Notes under the pieces: model-generated
Seen by the model: the letters and a program-made list of their open reading frames with translations, nothing else
Databases searched by the model: none
What the model was told of the DNA's origin: nothing
Source of the DNA: Vanilla planifolia
Lineage: Eukaryota > Streptophyta > Magnoliopsida > Asparagales > Orchidaceae
Reading direction: 5' to 3'
NCBI GenBank assembly: GCA_023846275.1
Contig: CM043874.1
Coordinates: 28,741,630 to 28,805,629, forward strand
DNA: 64,000 nucleotides
Translations under genes and position numbers: made by a program
Shown: piece by piece, positions 40,801-53,800 of the stretch
Position numbering within the stretch: the stretch's first letter is position 1
Layout of the letters: every line of letters starts with the position of its first letter

Positions 40801-41495
40801 TATTTAAGCTATTTGGAAACAGCTTTTGAAAGTTTTTTCTTTAATTTTCTAATGGCTATGATCAAAATATTTCTATATAAATCCAACTATTATGAATTAA
40901 ATGGCTAATGAACGCAAACAAGATTTTAAGATTTCAAAGAAGTGTTGTGTGAATCCATTGGTGTAAGATCTCCTAGTGGCAACTATGGCTTACTACTATT
41001 TGATATTCCAAATTATTCCAGCTAAGCTTAAATTTTCGAAGCTTTCATTTTTTTTATTTATTTTTTTCATAATTTTGAGTTCTTTGTGCTTTTCTTTATT
41101 CATCAACAAACATAAAAATATATTGTAAATTTTTATTGAAAATATTTTTTCCATGCTGTATTTTTTTTCTTTTGGATTAGGAGGCCCAACATGTGTGAAA
41201 GCCGTAGTTCAGTTTGATCTTGTAAAAAGCCGAGTTGGGGTTGAGTTCACAAAAGATTAGGTTATAGTTGAACCCGCAGAAGCTAGTAGGTTGGAGGTGA
41301 ATCGTAAAAAAAAACCTCAAATAGGTTGGAGATGAACCGTAAAGATAAATCTCAAGTTGTAACTCTTTTAGTAAGAAATTTTTTCTAACCTCGATTGGGA
41401 GTTCATTTAGGTTCTAATTTGAATCGAACTACCTAAAAAGTTCGTTGGATTATTTTAATATTTGTTTTTGCTTTTTTTAATTATAAAAATTAAAA

Positions 41496-41558
<63 letters not shown>

Positions 41559-41802
41559 CAAGGTTTTCTATAAATATAAAATTATTTCTATAAACATTTT
41601 TTAAAAAATAATAAGGATAAAAAAAATTACCTTAAATCTTAAATGAGACATTTGAATTGCATAACATTCCTAAAAAATTTTTATAATCATCTATTTGAAA
41701 TAAAATAAGTGTGTGTGAATCCCACAAATGCAGGTTGGGGTTGAATTATGGGTTTAAAATATTTTTGTTAATTTTTTTTATCCTTATTATTTTTCAAAAA
41801 AT

Positions 41803-41845
<43 letters not shown>

Positions 41846-44800
41846 CAAGGTTTTCTATAAATATAAAATTATTTCTATAAACATTTTTTGAAAAATAATA
41901 AGGATAAAAAAAATTAACAAAAATATTTTAAACCCATAATTCAACCCCAACCTGCATTTGTGGGATTCACACACACTTATTTTATTTCAGATAGATGATT
42001 ATAAAATTTTTTTAGGAATGTTATGCAATTCAAATGTCTCATTTAAGATTTAAGGTAATTTAAGGTTAAAGGTAATCTTATTGGATTATTTAAGATAATT
42101 AATATTATAGAATATAAATGTTGGTGTATGAAGTTTAAACATATAAATGAGTGTTTAGGATATGGGTTGTTGTAATCAAAATGATATGGTTAGAAATGTA
42201 TTCCTTTGAGAGGAAATTTTAGATATGATTAAGCTTAGGGAGAGTTGTCTTATATGGAATAGGCATGTTAAATAGATGTCAATGCCTCTATTAGAAGATG
42301 TTAATTGTTAAAATTTTCTTCTATGTTTAGTGAAAGTGGTTAACTCAAAAAATGTATGGAAAGAACATATTGGAAGGGATTTAGCATATGTGGATATCAA
42401 GGAAGAATTGCTAATTAATAGCACAAGATTGTATCTTGGATTCATGCAGTTGGCCTCACCTAGCATGAATAAAACTTGTAGTTGTTGTTGTGAGGACCTT
42501 TATCATAGTTAGTAATATTAGTGTTTACCTTATATAATGCATATCGCTCTCGATTTATGTTGCTTATTGCTTGATAAGATGTTTTGTAGTTATCTTGGAT
42601 GTCTCGACTAGTAGGTATTGTTCTTTCCTTATGACACATAACCTTTTGTTTTGCTTTTTACTGGATATTAATCTAAATATGTTATCTAAATCTTTGTTTG
42701 GTCAGTTGATTGTCAACGGTGGTAAATATTCTAGATTGTTAGCTTATCTTGATGATAGTAAACGTTGTTTGTTTGCTGGCCTCCTGGCCTCACTTACCAG
42801 TAATAAGACTTGTAGTTGTTGAATGATGACCTTTATCATAGTTAGTAATAGTGATGTTTATCTTATATAATGCCCGTCACACTCGATTTATGTGGCTTTA
42901 TTGTTTGATTAGATTTTTTGTAGTTATCTTGGACATTTCAACTAGTTGATATTATTCTGTCCTTGACATATCACCTTTTTAATTTTTTTTCTTTTTGCTG
43001 GATATTAATCTAAATATGTTATCTAAATCTTTGTTTGGTCAATTGATTGTCAACTGTGGTAAATATCTTAGATTTATATCTTGGCTTGGTGATAGTAAAT
43101 ATTGTTTGTTTTGGTGGAGCTTAGGAGGTTTTGGCTATAAGACTTTGTGTTGATTGTCATGGTATTACATCTGTGGGCCATTTTGTTTTATGAGTTATTT
43201 TCAGCTGTTTCTTTATTTGTAATGCATTGCAGGAAACTTATGGTTGTTGATATACTGAAAGTTAGATTAGGTCATCTCTGATTGCCATTTTTCATTGTTT
43301 CTTGGTAGAAAGTAACCTATTTCAATTAAATTTTTGGCATAACCTCAATGAATACTTTCATTGTGTTAGTATTGTTGGTGATCTTTTCCAATTAGATCTG
43401 ATATTTCTCCAGTTTTTATGAAAAAGAATTTAGCTGTGAGCAATCTACGTGGAGAGATTTTGCTACAAGTTTTTCCAATATGTTTTGGTCTTTTTTCAGT
43501 TTTTAATTTCTGGAATACCTGGTCTATGATGTTTTTTGTTTGTATAAAGACATTAGTCCAATAAAATATTTGTAGCCCCACTATGGCTTTACAAACACAA
43601 ACCTACCAATTGTGTAGCAGTTTGTCCATTTTCTTGGTAACAGCAGTACTTTTATTTAAGAGGTAGTAGAGCACTTGTTATTTGTTGGAGCGAGTGTTGC
43701 AATAACCAGAATTGTTTATGTGCTAGGTAGTGCTTAGTGATGGAGGTTATATGCATTAATATCTTTAAAGTGGTGATCATGATTTGTTTAACATCTTGAA
43801 GTTGTTTAATGTAAATTTTCATTTGATTATTTCAATATTTTTGTTTTACTCCTTTCATTGTACTGGATTTTCTTTTTTAGGTTGAAAACTTTAGATCCAT
43901 TGTTATAGGATGCAGCGAAGTAGGGGTCAATTCATATCATCCAAGTCAAAGTCTGAAGATGGAACTCCTGAGGCTAATGCTTGGGATACAAACCAGCACT
44001 GGGGCTCAATGGAAAAACAGCCCCCCTCAGCAACAGAGTACTTCCGTATCTATTAACTTTTTATTTGCAAAACAATGATAAATAATGATTTTTTGTTGCT
44101 ATCTATTAGCTTTGCAATAATTTTGGTTTTGCATATATGTTACCAATTTATGTCTAGCATTGACATAATTGCTTGCTGCGACAATTGCTCTTTGGTTCCT
44201 ATTATTTATAACTAAAGGTCTTTGATTCAGCTAAGACAAGGGGTCAAAATTTAAAATTTTGTTGTTAGAAATTTATTAGTTTGCAAAAAATATAATGCAA
44301 AATTATTTGCTTTCTTTCAAACAATTTAACTTTGTGAGATGATTGCTTTTTGATTTTTATTATTGATGAACAAAGGTTTCTGATTTGGCTGTAAGGCAAT
44401 GGTTCAAAATCAAAATGTTGTTTTATGGTTCATGAACCAAAAGGTTACATCAATGGCCTTTTAAGATTAGCAAAACACCAGGATCTTCCCAGCAAAACGT
44501 TATCAAAGTCTTTGTCTAACTGTTCCAAACATGGTTTTGGACATGGCGTTATCAGCAAATTTATTATGCAAAAACAGCAAGAACTATGAACAACGACTTG
44601 GGGGAAACCAAGTTATTAATACATTGAGTTGGTTTGGCATTATTGAAAATGACGTTTTCAGAAGTTTGAAAATTTCATTTTCAAGGACGTTAGAAACTAT
44701 ACTTGTCTAGTATCTATTGAAGTCAAAATTTCATAAGCATACATGTGATTAAGAGATTGGGTGGGTAGTTGAGTGAATTTCTTTTTTTTTTTCTCAAATT

Positions 44801-47800
44801 TTGCTTTTAAAGCTTTTTTGTGGTCCCCACATGAACTCACATTGTAACCTGGGCGGTTGTCAATATGGCTGCCTCACAAACTGGTGCACAATGCATGAAT
44901 TCGCAGGTTGCAACAACATATAAATCAAGCTAAACCATCAGTTAGAATCAGCGCAAGAGAAGCAATGGAAGCTCATGTAAATAACTAGAAACATGGAACA
45001 ATGGATTTGAGGAAAGGAAGGATAGAGGTTTACTTGCAATACAATGGATTCATTGATTGGGTTTGAAAACATAGGAAATTTCTATGCACATGTGATGTGG
45101 TATGGTCATTGTGAGAAGGATGACTGTTGCTGAGAGTGGTGGTGGTGGAAGAGTTGTGAAGAAATGGTGGAAGCAATAAAGAAGAAATTTGCATAGTAAA
45201 TTTTTGTCCCAGAATTGAACAATGCAATGCAAAAGCAAAAAATCACATATAGTGGATGGTTCTTAGAATATAATGAACATGAAAGTTTAGGTCTTGAGGA
45301 ATCCTTGCAAAACTTCAACTCATTCAAAATTCAACAAGCACTAGGTAAAAACCCCATATCTCTTGGATAGCTTAGATTAGGGCGTGCAAAAGACAAGCAT
45401 AGAAGCCTAATCATAGAAAACTCGAAACATGAAAATTATTGAGTTTCACTAGCTCTCATGCTTTAAATTTCAATAATTTGGAAATCATTTTTGTTAAAAT
45501 TACCTTGAAAACAACAAAACAAAGAAATAATGTTTTTTTATATTTTTAAAAGGGGAACTTTTTGTGCTCAAATCTTTTTCAAATTGAGTAATTCTTTTTT
45601 GATTGTAGAGCACTTTCAACGAATATCAGAATCATCTAGAAAAACCATAGTTTTGTTTTTATGGATGTTTTGATAACAATTAATAACAATAAAATATAAA
45701 GACTCTTACAATCAAAGAAAATAATTTGATTGAAATAGGTGGATATGGATGATAAAGTCTAAGAGATAACTCTAGATTGGTCTTCAATAACACCACAAAT
45801 ACATGCCATCAATGCTAGAAATCACTCCATGTGCCCTCTATATTGATTGATTAAGTGTAAAAACTCCTACAATCAAAGAAAATAATTTGATTGAAATAGG
45901 TGGAGATGGATGAGAAAGCTTAAGAGATAACTCTAGGTTGGTCTTCAACAATACCACAATTATGTGCCATCAATGTTAGAAATCACTCCATGTGGCCTCT
46001 ATATTGATTGATAAAGCATCTCATTTTTGCCTTCCATTGCTAGGGTTAAAGCATCACACACCTAAGGTCAAAGATGACCGTTGTAAATGCTACTTGGAAA
46101 TTCTCAAAATTCATATTAAGCATCTAATTTTCATTTCTCAAAAGTGCAATGTTTATATGAGTATTACATAGCTTATATGACAAAAAAACATCTTGAAAGC
46201 AGTAAAAAAAAACATAATCTATGCCATGATCTCTGTTGTTGATCGCTTGATGTGGCTAGATTGATTGTTTGTTAGTTCCTTTCTCTTTGTGTGGTCAAAT
46301 GGCCACTTAGGGTGTTGTTGGCTATGAATTTTTATGGTGGATTGCAATTGTTTGGGTTGTATAATGTCCGTTTGAACTGACATAACTGTGTGGTTCAAAA
46401 AGCATATGGTGCAATTCAAACTGGCAAGCTAGTGTTGGATAGTTCAAACTGAAGAAATCATAAAACTTTTAAAGACAGTTGTAAACTAACTTTTTGCTTC
46501 AAATAGCCAACTTAAAGCAACCAAACAGTTCGAAAATGCACAACAATAGGTTGGAATATGCTATACATATGTAAGATCTTGTATTATCCATTACACCTCC
46601 ATTCTAATGCCTTGGTATGTCCAAAACACAAAAAGCTACAATGGTACTGTGGACATCCTTTGAAAATGGTGACTTGAATTGGAATATTTGAGAAAACCTT
46701 CAAGATTGAGAAGCTATCACATTCATCCTTGATACATTAAATTCATCTTGATGAAGTATATACAATTTAGGTACATCTTTTGATACATCTAATATATGCT
46801 TATATAACAAAGTGACAATAAAAATAATTTAGATAAATCTGATATAAGTAGTTCAAAGATAAAAAATTCAGTAGTCAAATGTCATTTGTGTAAATCCTCA
46901 TTATAGGAGTCATCACATAAAACACTTGTCATCCAGCATTAGATGTGGCAAAGTGGTGGGGGCTACACCATGCAATCGTTTGAAAACTTGGCTCACCAAC
47001 ACTAATATGGTGTGATGACAAAACTCCATGTAAGATAGCAGAAAATCTTATAACAACACTTACAAGTAATATCCTTATCGTAGATTGTGAAGACCTCTTA
47101 TTGTTGGGTGAGTTAATATGTATTTGAAAAGTAAGATAATCATTCAATAGTAGAATTAAATTTATCTTATCATCTTATGGCCTTTTTTGTGGTATAAATG
47201 TAGAATAGATAAAATAAGATAAGTAGGACTAAGAGGTGGGGTAGGTATTGGAGTGGATGGGTGAACACACTTGGCGATATTATCATCAGATGTCTCCTTT
47301 GTCTCAAGAAGTTTGATGTTTGGCAGAGTAGAGGGAAGGATAGGTTTTGGTGGCAGATTGCTAATAATCTTACATGGTGGTGGAGAAATTTATAGCTTAT
47401 TAAGACTTGGTAGCAATTTAATAAAGGGCACAACATAAGAGAGGGATGGTGGAAAACTTGTAAGACAATATCTTAGACTCACCAATAAGAGGTGTATGTA
47501 CCATCTTCTATTTATTATGATCCAAACACAAAATAGATATATTATAAGATGTCATTAATAGGAGAGGTGATAAGCATATTTTTAGATTTGGCACATCAAT
47601 ATGTGTTTCCATGTGTTGCAAGAATGTCACAACATGTAGACGTTGATATGATAAGATCTATGTGAATAATCTTATCAAATGGTAGGGTTGGGAAATTTTG
47701 GGAAAATTTTAGTATATAATCTATAAGTATAGGAAGTGGTAGCATTGATTATGACCTTTGGTGATGGTATATATGAAGATAAAGAAATAGGCTTAGGTTG

Positions 47801-50800
47801 ACATTGGAGGTGGAGGCCTTGATAGTGAAGGGTGTGGGTTTAGTCTTCTTTATGCTAGTAACTTTGGATTTAGGCCTAAGTAGTGAGTATAGGGTTGAGA
47901 AGTCAAATATCATTAAACTTTGTGAAAATAACATATACGTGCTCATAATGATAAGAATTCAAAGAAATGTACATTCATGTTTGGCTCAATGCAATATTGA
48001 TGTGTGCATATCCATAATATCAAAAAGCACAATAAGTATCATATATGCAAGTGAGTTAATATGCCTATTCTTCAATTCAATGGTGTACTCATCAAAATGT
48101 ATAATGCAAGGCTTAGTTGTGGTTGAAGTTTTAAGGCTTGCATGTCTTCATAGATATAAGGTTAATTGTATTATCTTGGGTAAGTACTACATAACACTAT
48201 GAGCGTATCTCTTATCATAGAGTAGTGAGTATGTGGGCACCATTAACATAATCAATAAAAAGATGCTTATTAATAATAAATCCTATAAAACTCAAATGCT
48301 TTTGTAAAGTTGCAAGCACCCCTCGATTATATAAACACAAGCTCATTTCTAGTAGTTGATATTTTACCTAAAGGCAATTCAAAAGGACTTGGTTGCAAGA
48401 TTTAGGTAATGGCAAGTTGAAAAGGATATAAACATGATGAAGGACTTAATCTTGACAATAACAATGTATCCTTAATAACAAGTTTGAATAGAGTTTTAAA
48501 GCTTTTCAAATATTATTCCGTTTACTAAGTGTGTGTTGTATTAGAGAAACATAGTTGCTTTAAATAATCAATGGAACTCTCAAAATTGTTTTATTTTTTG
48601 TACAGATGTTAAGAATAGTAGGCTCCAACAATACACTTCTCTCAAACTATGAATAAGAGATCTACAAAATAGAAATGGGGAAGGTGGAGGTGGTTGAGAG
48701 CGAAATAATGGAATAAAGAAAGGATCATTTGTGGTATAAGAATTACAACATTACCACAAGTTTTTGTATCAATTTAACATAGTGCAATCAAAGTGACGAG
48801 GATGATTGCCATTGAGAGTGATTATATTGAAAGCGTTGAGAAGAAGTGTTTGTAGTGTTCAAAAGAAAATGATAAAACAGCGAAACTTTATCTTGAATTT
48901 TCTTAGACAAAGTTAGAAATGAAGTACACTCAAAATGGATGAATTTTAGGATGTGATGAATACAAAAATTTGATCTCTTGTGGAGATCATATCCTTACAA
49001 AATTTCAACTTATTTTGAGTTCATTTAATAGGGATTTGGGACAAAATACAAGCATTAAATAAAAAAAACCTAGATTTCTTAAATAACTGAGATTAGGACT
49101 CATAAACGGCAAGCGTAGAAGCCTAATCGTAGGAAACTTGAAAGCATGAAAGTTGTTGAGAATTTCTAAACTATAATGTTTTAAAATTTCATGTAGTCTG
49201 GACATTTAATTGGTCAAATCTACAAATATAACAAAATGGTGAAATGTCAAGTTTTTGTAGCTTGTAAAGGTAGAAAGGTTTTGTGTTCAAATCTTTTTTG
49301 AATCCACTGATTTTAGTGAATAAGAGGATTATATAGAAAAATCATTGTATTATTTTTATAAATCTTTTGAAAATAGTTAATAACAAAAAAGAGGTAGAGA
49401 ATCTTGTAGGAAAAGGAATTAATTTTAGAATGGAAATAGTTAGAGATCAATGAAAAAAATCTGATGTATAATTCACGTTTGGTCTTTGATAGTAATGCAA
49501 TGATATGGCAATGGTGTTAGGAATCACTTTGTGTTCTCTAGATTTGTTAATGAATCTTTATCATGTTCCATGGCTAGGATTAGGGCATGACACATAAGGT
49601 TAACCATTGTCAAGGCTCTCCAAATTGTTAGATGTTCATATTAAGAATCTATTTTTCATGTCTCATGGCTACAAGGTATATATATTCATTACATAACTTA
49701 GATGGCAAGAAAAGTATCTCAAAAAGAAGTCAAAAGGCATAATTTGTCAAGGGAAGTAGTAGAAATTTCCAAAATGAGGTTAGAATGATCTAATTATCCA
49801 AAAAAGTAGTAGTAGAAATACTCATAACAACTGTAGGTTGACCCTAGACATATCATATTGCAACCAATGAGTTGGAATGTACAATATATATCTAAAATCC
49901 TAGATTATTTAGCACACCTTATTCTTAATGCACGAGCATGCCTAAAAGACAAAAAACTATAAATATAGTGATATTACATGCATCCCCTAGAAAAGGCTAC
50001 CTAAACTAATATGGTTAAAAATCATCTCCAAAGATCGTAGTCTTGGAACACTAGAAACCTTTAGATCAGCTCAAATGGCTGCAACCTATTGAACTATGAC
50101 ATCGCTTGGTCTTTATATTGAGAAAAACCTGTTGGTAGAAAAGCTATCATGGGTATCTTTAATACTCCAAGTTCATTCGAATATAGTACTTACTACCTAG
50201 ATACATGTCTAGACATTTCCAATATACATAAGCACAACACAATATAAAATTGAAATGACTAGAAAAAAAAATAAAGACTCTCTAATGATTAGTTGTCACC
50301 TACATAAATCTCTTTGAGGTGGATTATTTACTTCGAGAGCCATTATGTCAATGGGGTAGTTCATTTCAACTGTAGGAATTGAAATTGTGTTCAACAATAG
50401 ATAATGAATTATATGAAGCTCAAAAACAGTACCTCAAATTCTCAAAGTATCACCTCTTTGTTAAACATTTTCTTGGTGTTGATGTCATGCATGTGATACA
50501 CTTAAGTTGAATCTATTATGCCTTAGCTACAAAGTATTTGTATTGTATACAACTTACTAATTAAGGCTATAGTAAGTAGAGTTATATCTTATTTTATGTT
50601 TTTCATTGACTTGACCTTTTCCCCCTTGATGTTGCTAATAGTTGTAAATTTAAAGCTTAGAGTCATTAGCATCCATGTAATAGTTGTTTCACTGTGAAGT
50701 AATGCAATGAGTCATGCATGAGGAAGAATAATCATTCTTCTTAAACATCCTTGGTGGACTAGTTTTAGTTGTCCTCTTTAATTTTTATGCTTCTTTTAGT

Positions 50801-53800
50801 TTTTTTTTTTGTAATTGGATGCTCTTTCTATTTAGCTTGTTATGTGTTTTTTACTCATTACATTTTCTTGTTTGAGACTTTAGATGCCATCATTGTAGCA
50901 TTAGTGCGAAGTCTACACCAATGATGCGGCGTGGGCCCGATGGACCAAGAACCTTATGCAATGCATGTGGACTCGTATGGGCAAACAAGGTAAGTCTGTT
51001 TAAACAGGATTCTAAAGCCTTTGGAGAATGCAACAATGTCATGCTATACAAACATCCAAGAACAAAAGAAAATACGTAAATTTAGGTCATCAAAATCAAG
51101 AAACTCATAAAATAAGTGATAGGATAAGTTTTAGGTTGAAGATAGTCTATGGGAGCCATGCAAATGACTTCACCTATGTTAAAGTTTGTACTAAAATGGA
51201 AATATATGTGAACAGAACTTCACTTATATTGATAATAGTGTTGAAGCTTCAAAAGTCGGTGTTTAGATTTGCTTGCCTTTTCTATTTTAGTGCAAAAATG
51301 GAGCATAGCATTTCACTTAGAAATTTATTTTTTTGTGCTAGAGTATATATGTGAATTTCCATCTTAGTATTCAATTTTTAAACCTGATGGTCGGATGTTT
51401 AAGAGAGGTTGAGAGTAGGGAAGGCATTGGCATCATGTGTTTATGTTATAAAGCTTATATATGTCTTAAAATTGAGGGCAATTGTAAAGCAACTTTGAAG
51501 AGCTTATGATGAGTTTTATCTTTGATTGTCTACTTTTGAAGTCTTGATTAAATCCAATTGAGTGGAGGTGCACTTCTTAGGTTTTAGTTGATGACATCAT
51601 ATTAGTCGTTGTGCCTATTGAAGTTGTGGTAAGAAAAGGACCTTATTGATGTCACTCATCATTTAATATTTATTATAATTACTTACTAAAAATACAATAA
51701 AATTAGAGCATAACAGCATAAATTGCGAATACTAGTATCAACAACAAATGAGTGATGAAAAATAATTGATTATTTTTATATTCAAATCATTTTCATTAAT
51801 AAAATTGTATCAAAATATATTATATATATGTTTGTTCTAACTCTATTTAAGAACATTGCTAACAAAACTAGTTTATGTACAAAATACTATATTGACAAAC
51901 CCCATATATCATTATATATATTCTTTCTTTGTGAATTGATGACATATCCTATAATGTAAGTAAAAAAGCGAATATACAATATTCAGCAGGTGAATTCTTA
52001 TATAACGAATAATATAGTATGATAAAATGCACAACATCAAAATGCTATAAGCATAAGTATGAATATGATATCTGAATAATACCTAAAATATAATGAATTA
52101 AAAACAAAGAAAAATAAAATGTTTTAATACATAAGGGTGCACACACACATACACATATACATATTTGATAATTCCATATGTATATTGTATATCATTTTTT
52201 TATTCTCTTATATATTTATTTATTTTATTTTATTTTAATTTGACACAATCATAATATCTTCATATTTTTATCATATCTCATTTTATCTCCATATGATATC
52301 TAATTACACCATCTTTAAACTTTTGTCTATAAGTTTATTATAATTAATCAACTATATCAATCACATATCATCACTATATATTGATCATATGCAAAGTGTT
52401 GGCCTGGTATAAAATCAATGCATTTGATGCACAGTATAATGTGTAGTTCATCACATATCATAGAACTATGAGAGAAGAAGGCTGGAAATTTCATTTTCTA
52501 TTCTCTTTTCTTAAATCTTTTCTTTTTAACCAAGGTATTCGACTCTGTTACACTTATATTATATTGTGTCAGGTGCATATGTTTTTTTAATCTCCCATTT
52601 TAATATTATCTTAGAAGATGTAACAATGCACAATTGATGTCATACTTTAATGATGAAAAATATGCCTATTTATATTACAATGTGAGTGAATTCACCTGGG
52701 TTTTTAAAGATTTCTCAACTTGTGTTTTTTTTAACCCTTCATTTCCTATAAAAAAATCCATAATTGATTAGACTTTATTAAAACTCATATCTACAAATTT
52801 TTTTGTTTTCAATTAAGCTAGGTTCACCTTCGTGCTGCTGTATCTCACAGTTCTTTGTTGCTCAAACCTCATAGTAGTAGTACTTCTAAAATTTTACTGA
52901 AAACAACACAACATTTAGTCTTTTCCAAAACAGCATTTTTCCTCATTATGAATAAGCTTAATTGATCCCTACTAAGGCTACCACCACAATAGCCATGAAA
53001 TAACCTTTGGAAGGTTCTCCTTTGGCTCTGTTTCACAAGAAGCACAACTGGAACCTTGCTTCTTTCTGCTTCTGCAACCTAGCCCATGCTGGCTCTTTTT
53101 TTTAATTTGTATTGCACTGTTCAAAATAAAAGTAAAGGGCTTATTGCATGCCAAGGAAACCAAGAAGCAAAGAAATAAATTCCTGCGAAACCCTTGTTGT
53201 GACAGACAAACACAAACAATACAGCACTTCGCAAGAGTTTCCAATCTCCTGCCCTTGGTCTCCTCTTCTTGTTTTGAAAACAAGGCTGCAACTTACCTTA
53301 GCTGATTCTTTCCGTGACCTTCCCCCTCTTGTTCACCCACTTTTTGGTGACAAAAATCTCGTAACTCGCCTTTTTTTTATTCGATTTCTCCTTGTATCCG
53401 CTCTACCGTGCAAACTCTCCCTTCAGTGATGGGATTCCAACCCAACTCACCCTGATTTCATCAGAATTTCGTGAGTTTTCTCGAGCAATTTTGCGAAGCT
53501 TCAAGAATCGCCCCGCAACTAAAGCAATTAAACAAAAAAATTAATTAATTAATTCAAATAAAATTTATTTCTTATTTTTTTAAAATCCTAATGTCTTTAA
53601 CAATTAGTTAAAATTCAACGAGTTTGGAAAATTTTGCTAGAATAACTAGAATTTTTCATTTAATTATCTCTACTCAAACTTAGAAAATATTACCACATGC
53701 TACAATACTTATGGAAATTAGGACATCACGATTCATGTTAGGAAGAAATGCTATTAAGTGTTTTGTGGATGATAGTAGATCATTGAAAGTATGAATGTTT

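Noticed and set aside
45030-45327. Three overlapping minus-strand frames of 62-73 codons in GATA intron 4
   Set aside because: They are in different frames over the same AT-poor patch of a dispersed repeat, with no domain and no counterpart open in the paralogous copy.
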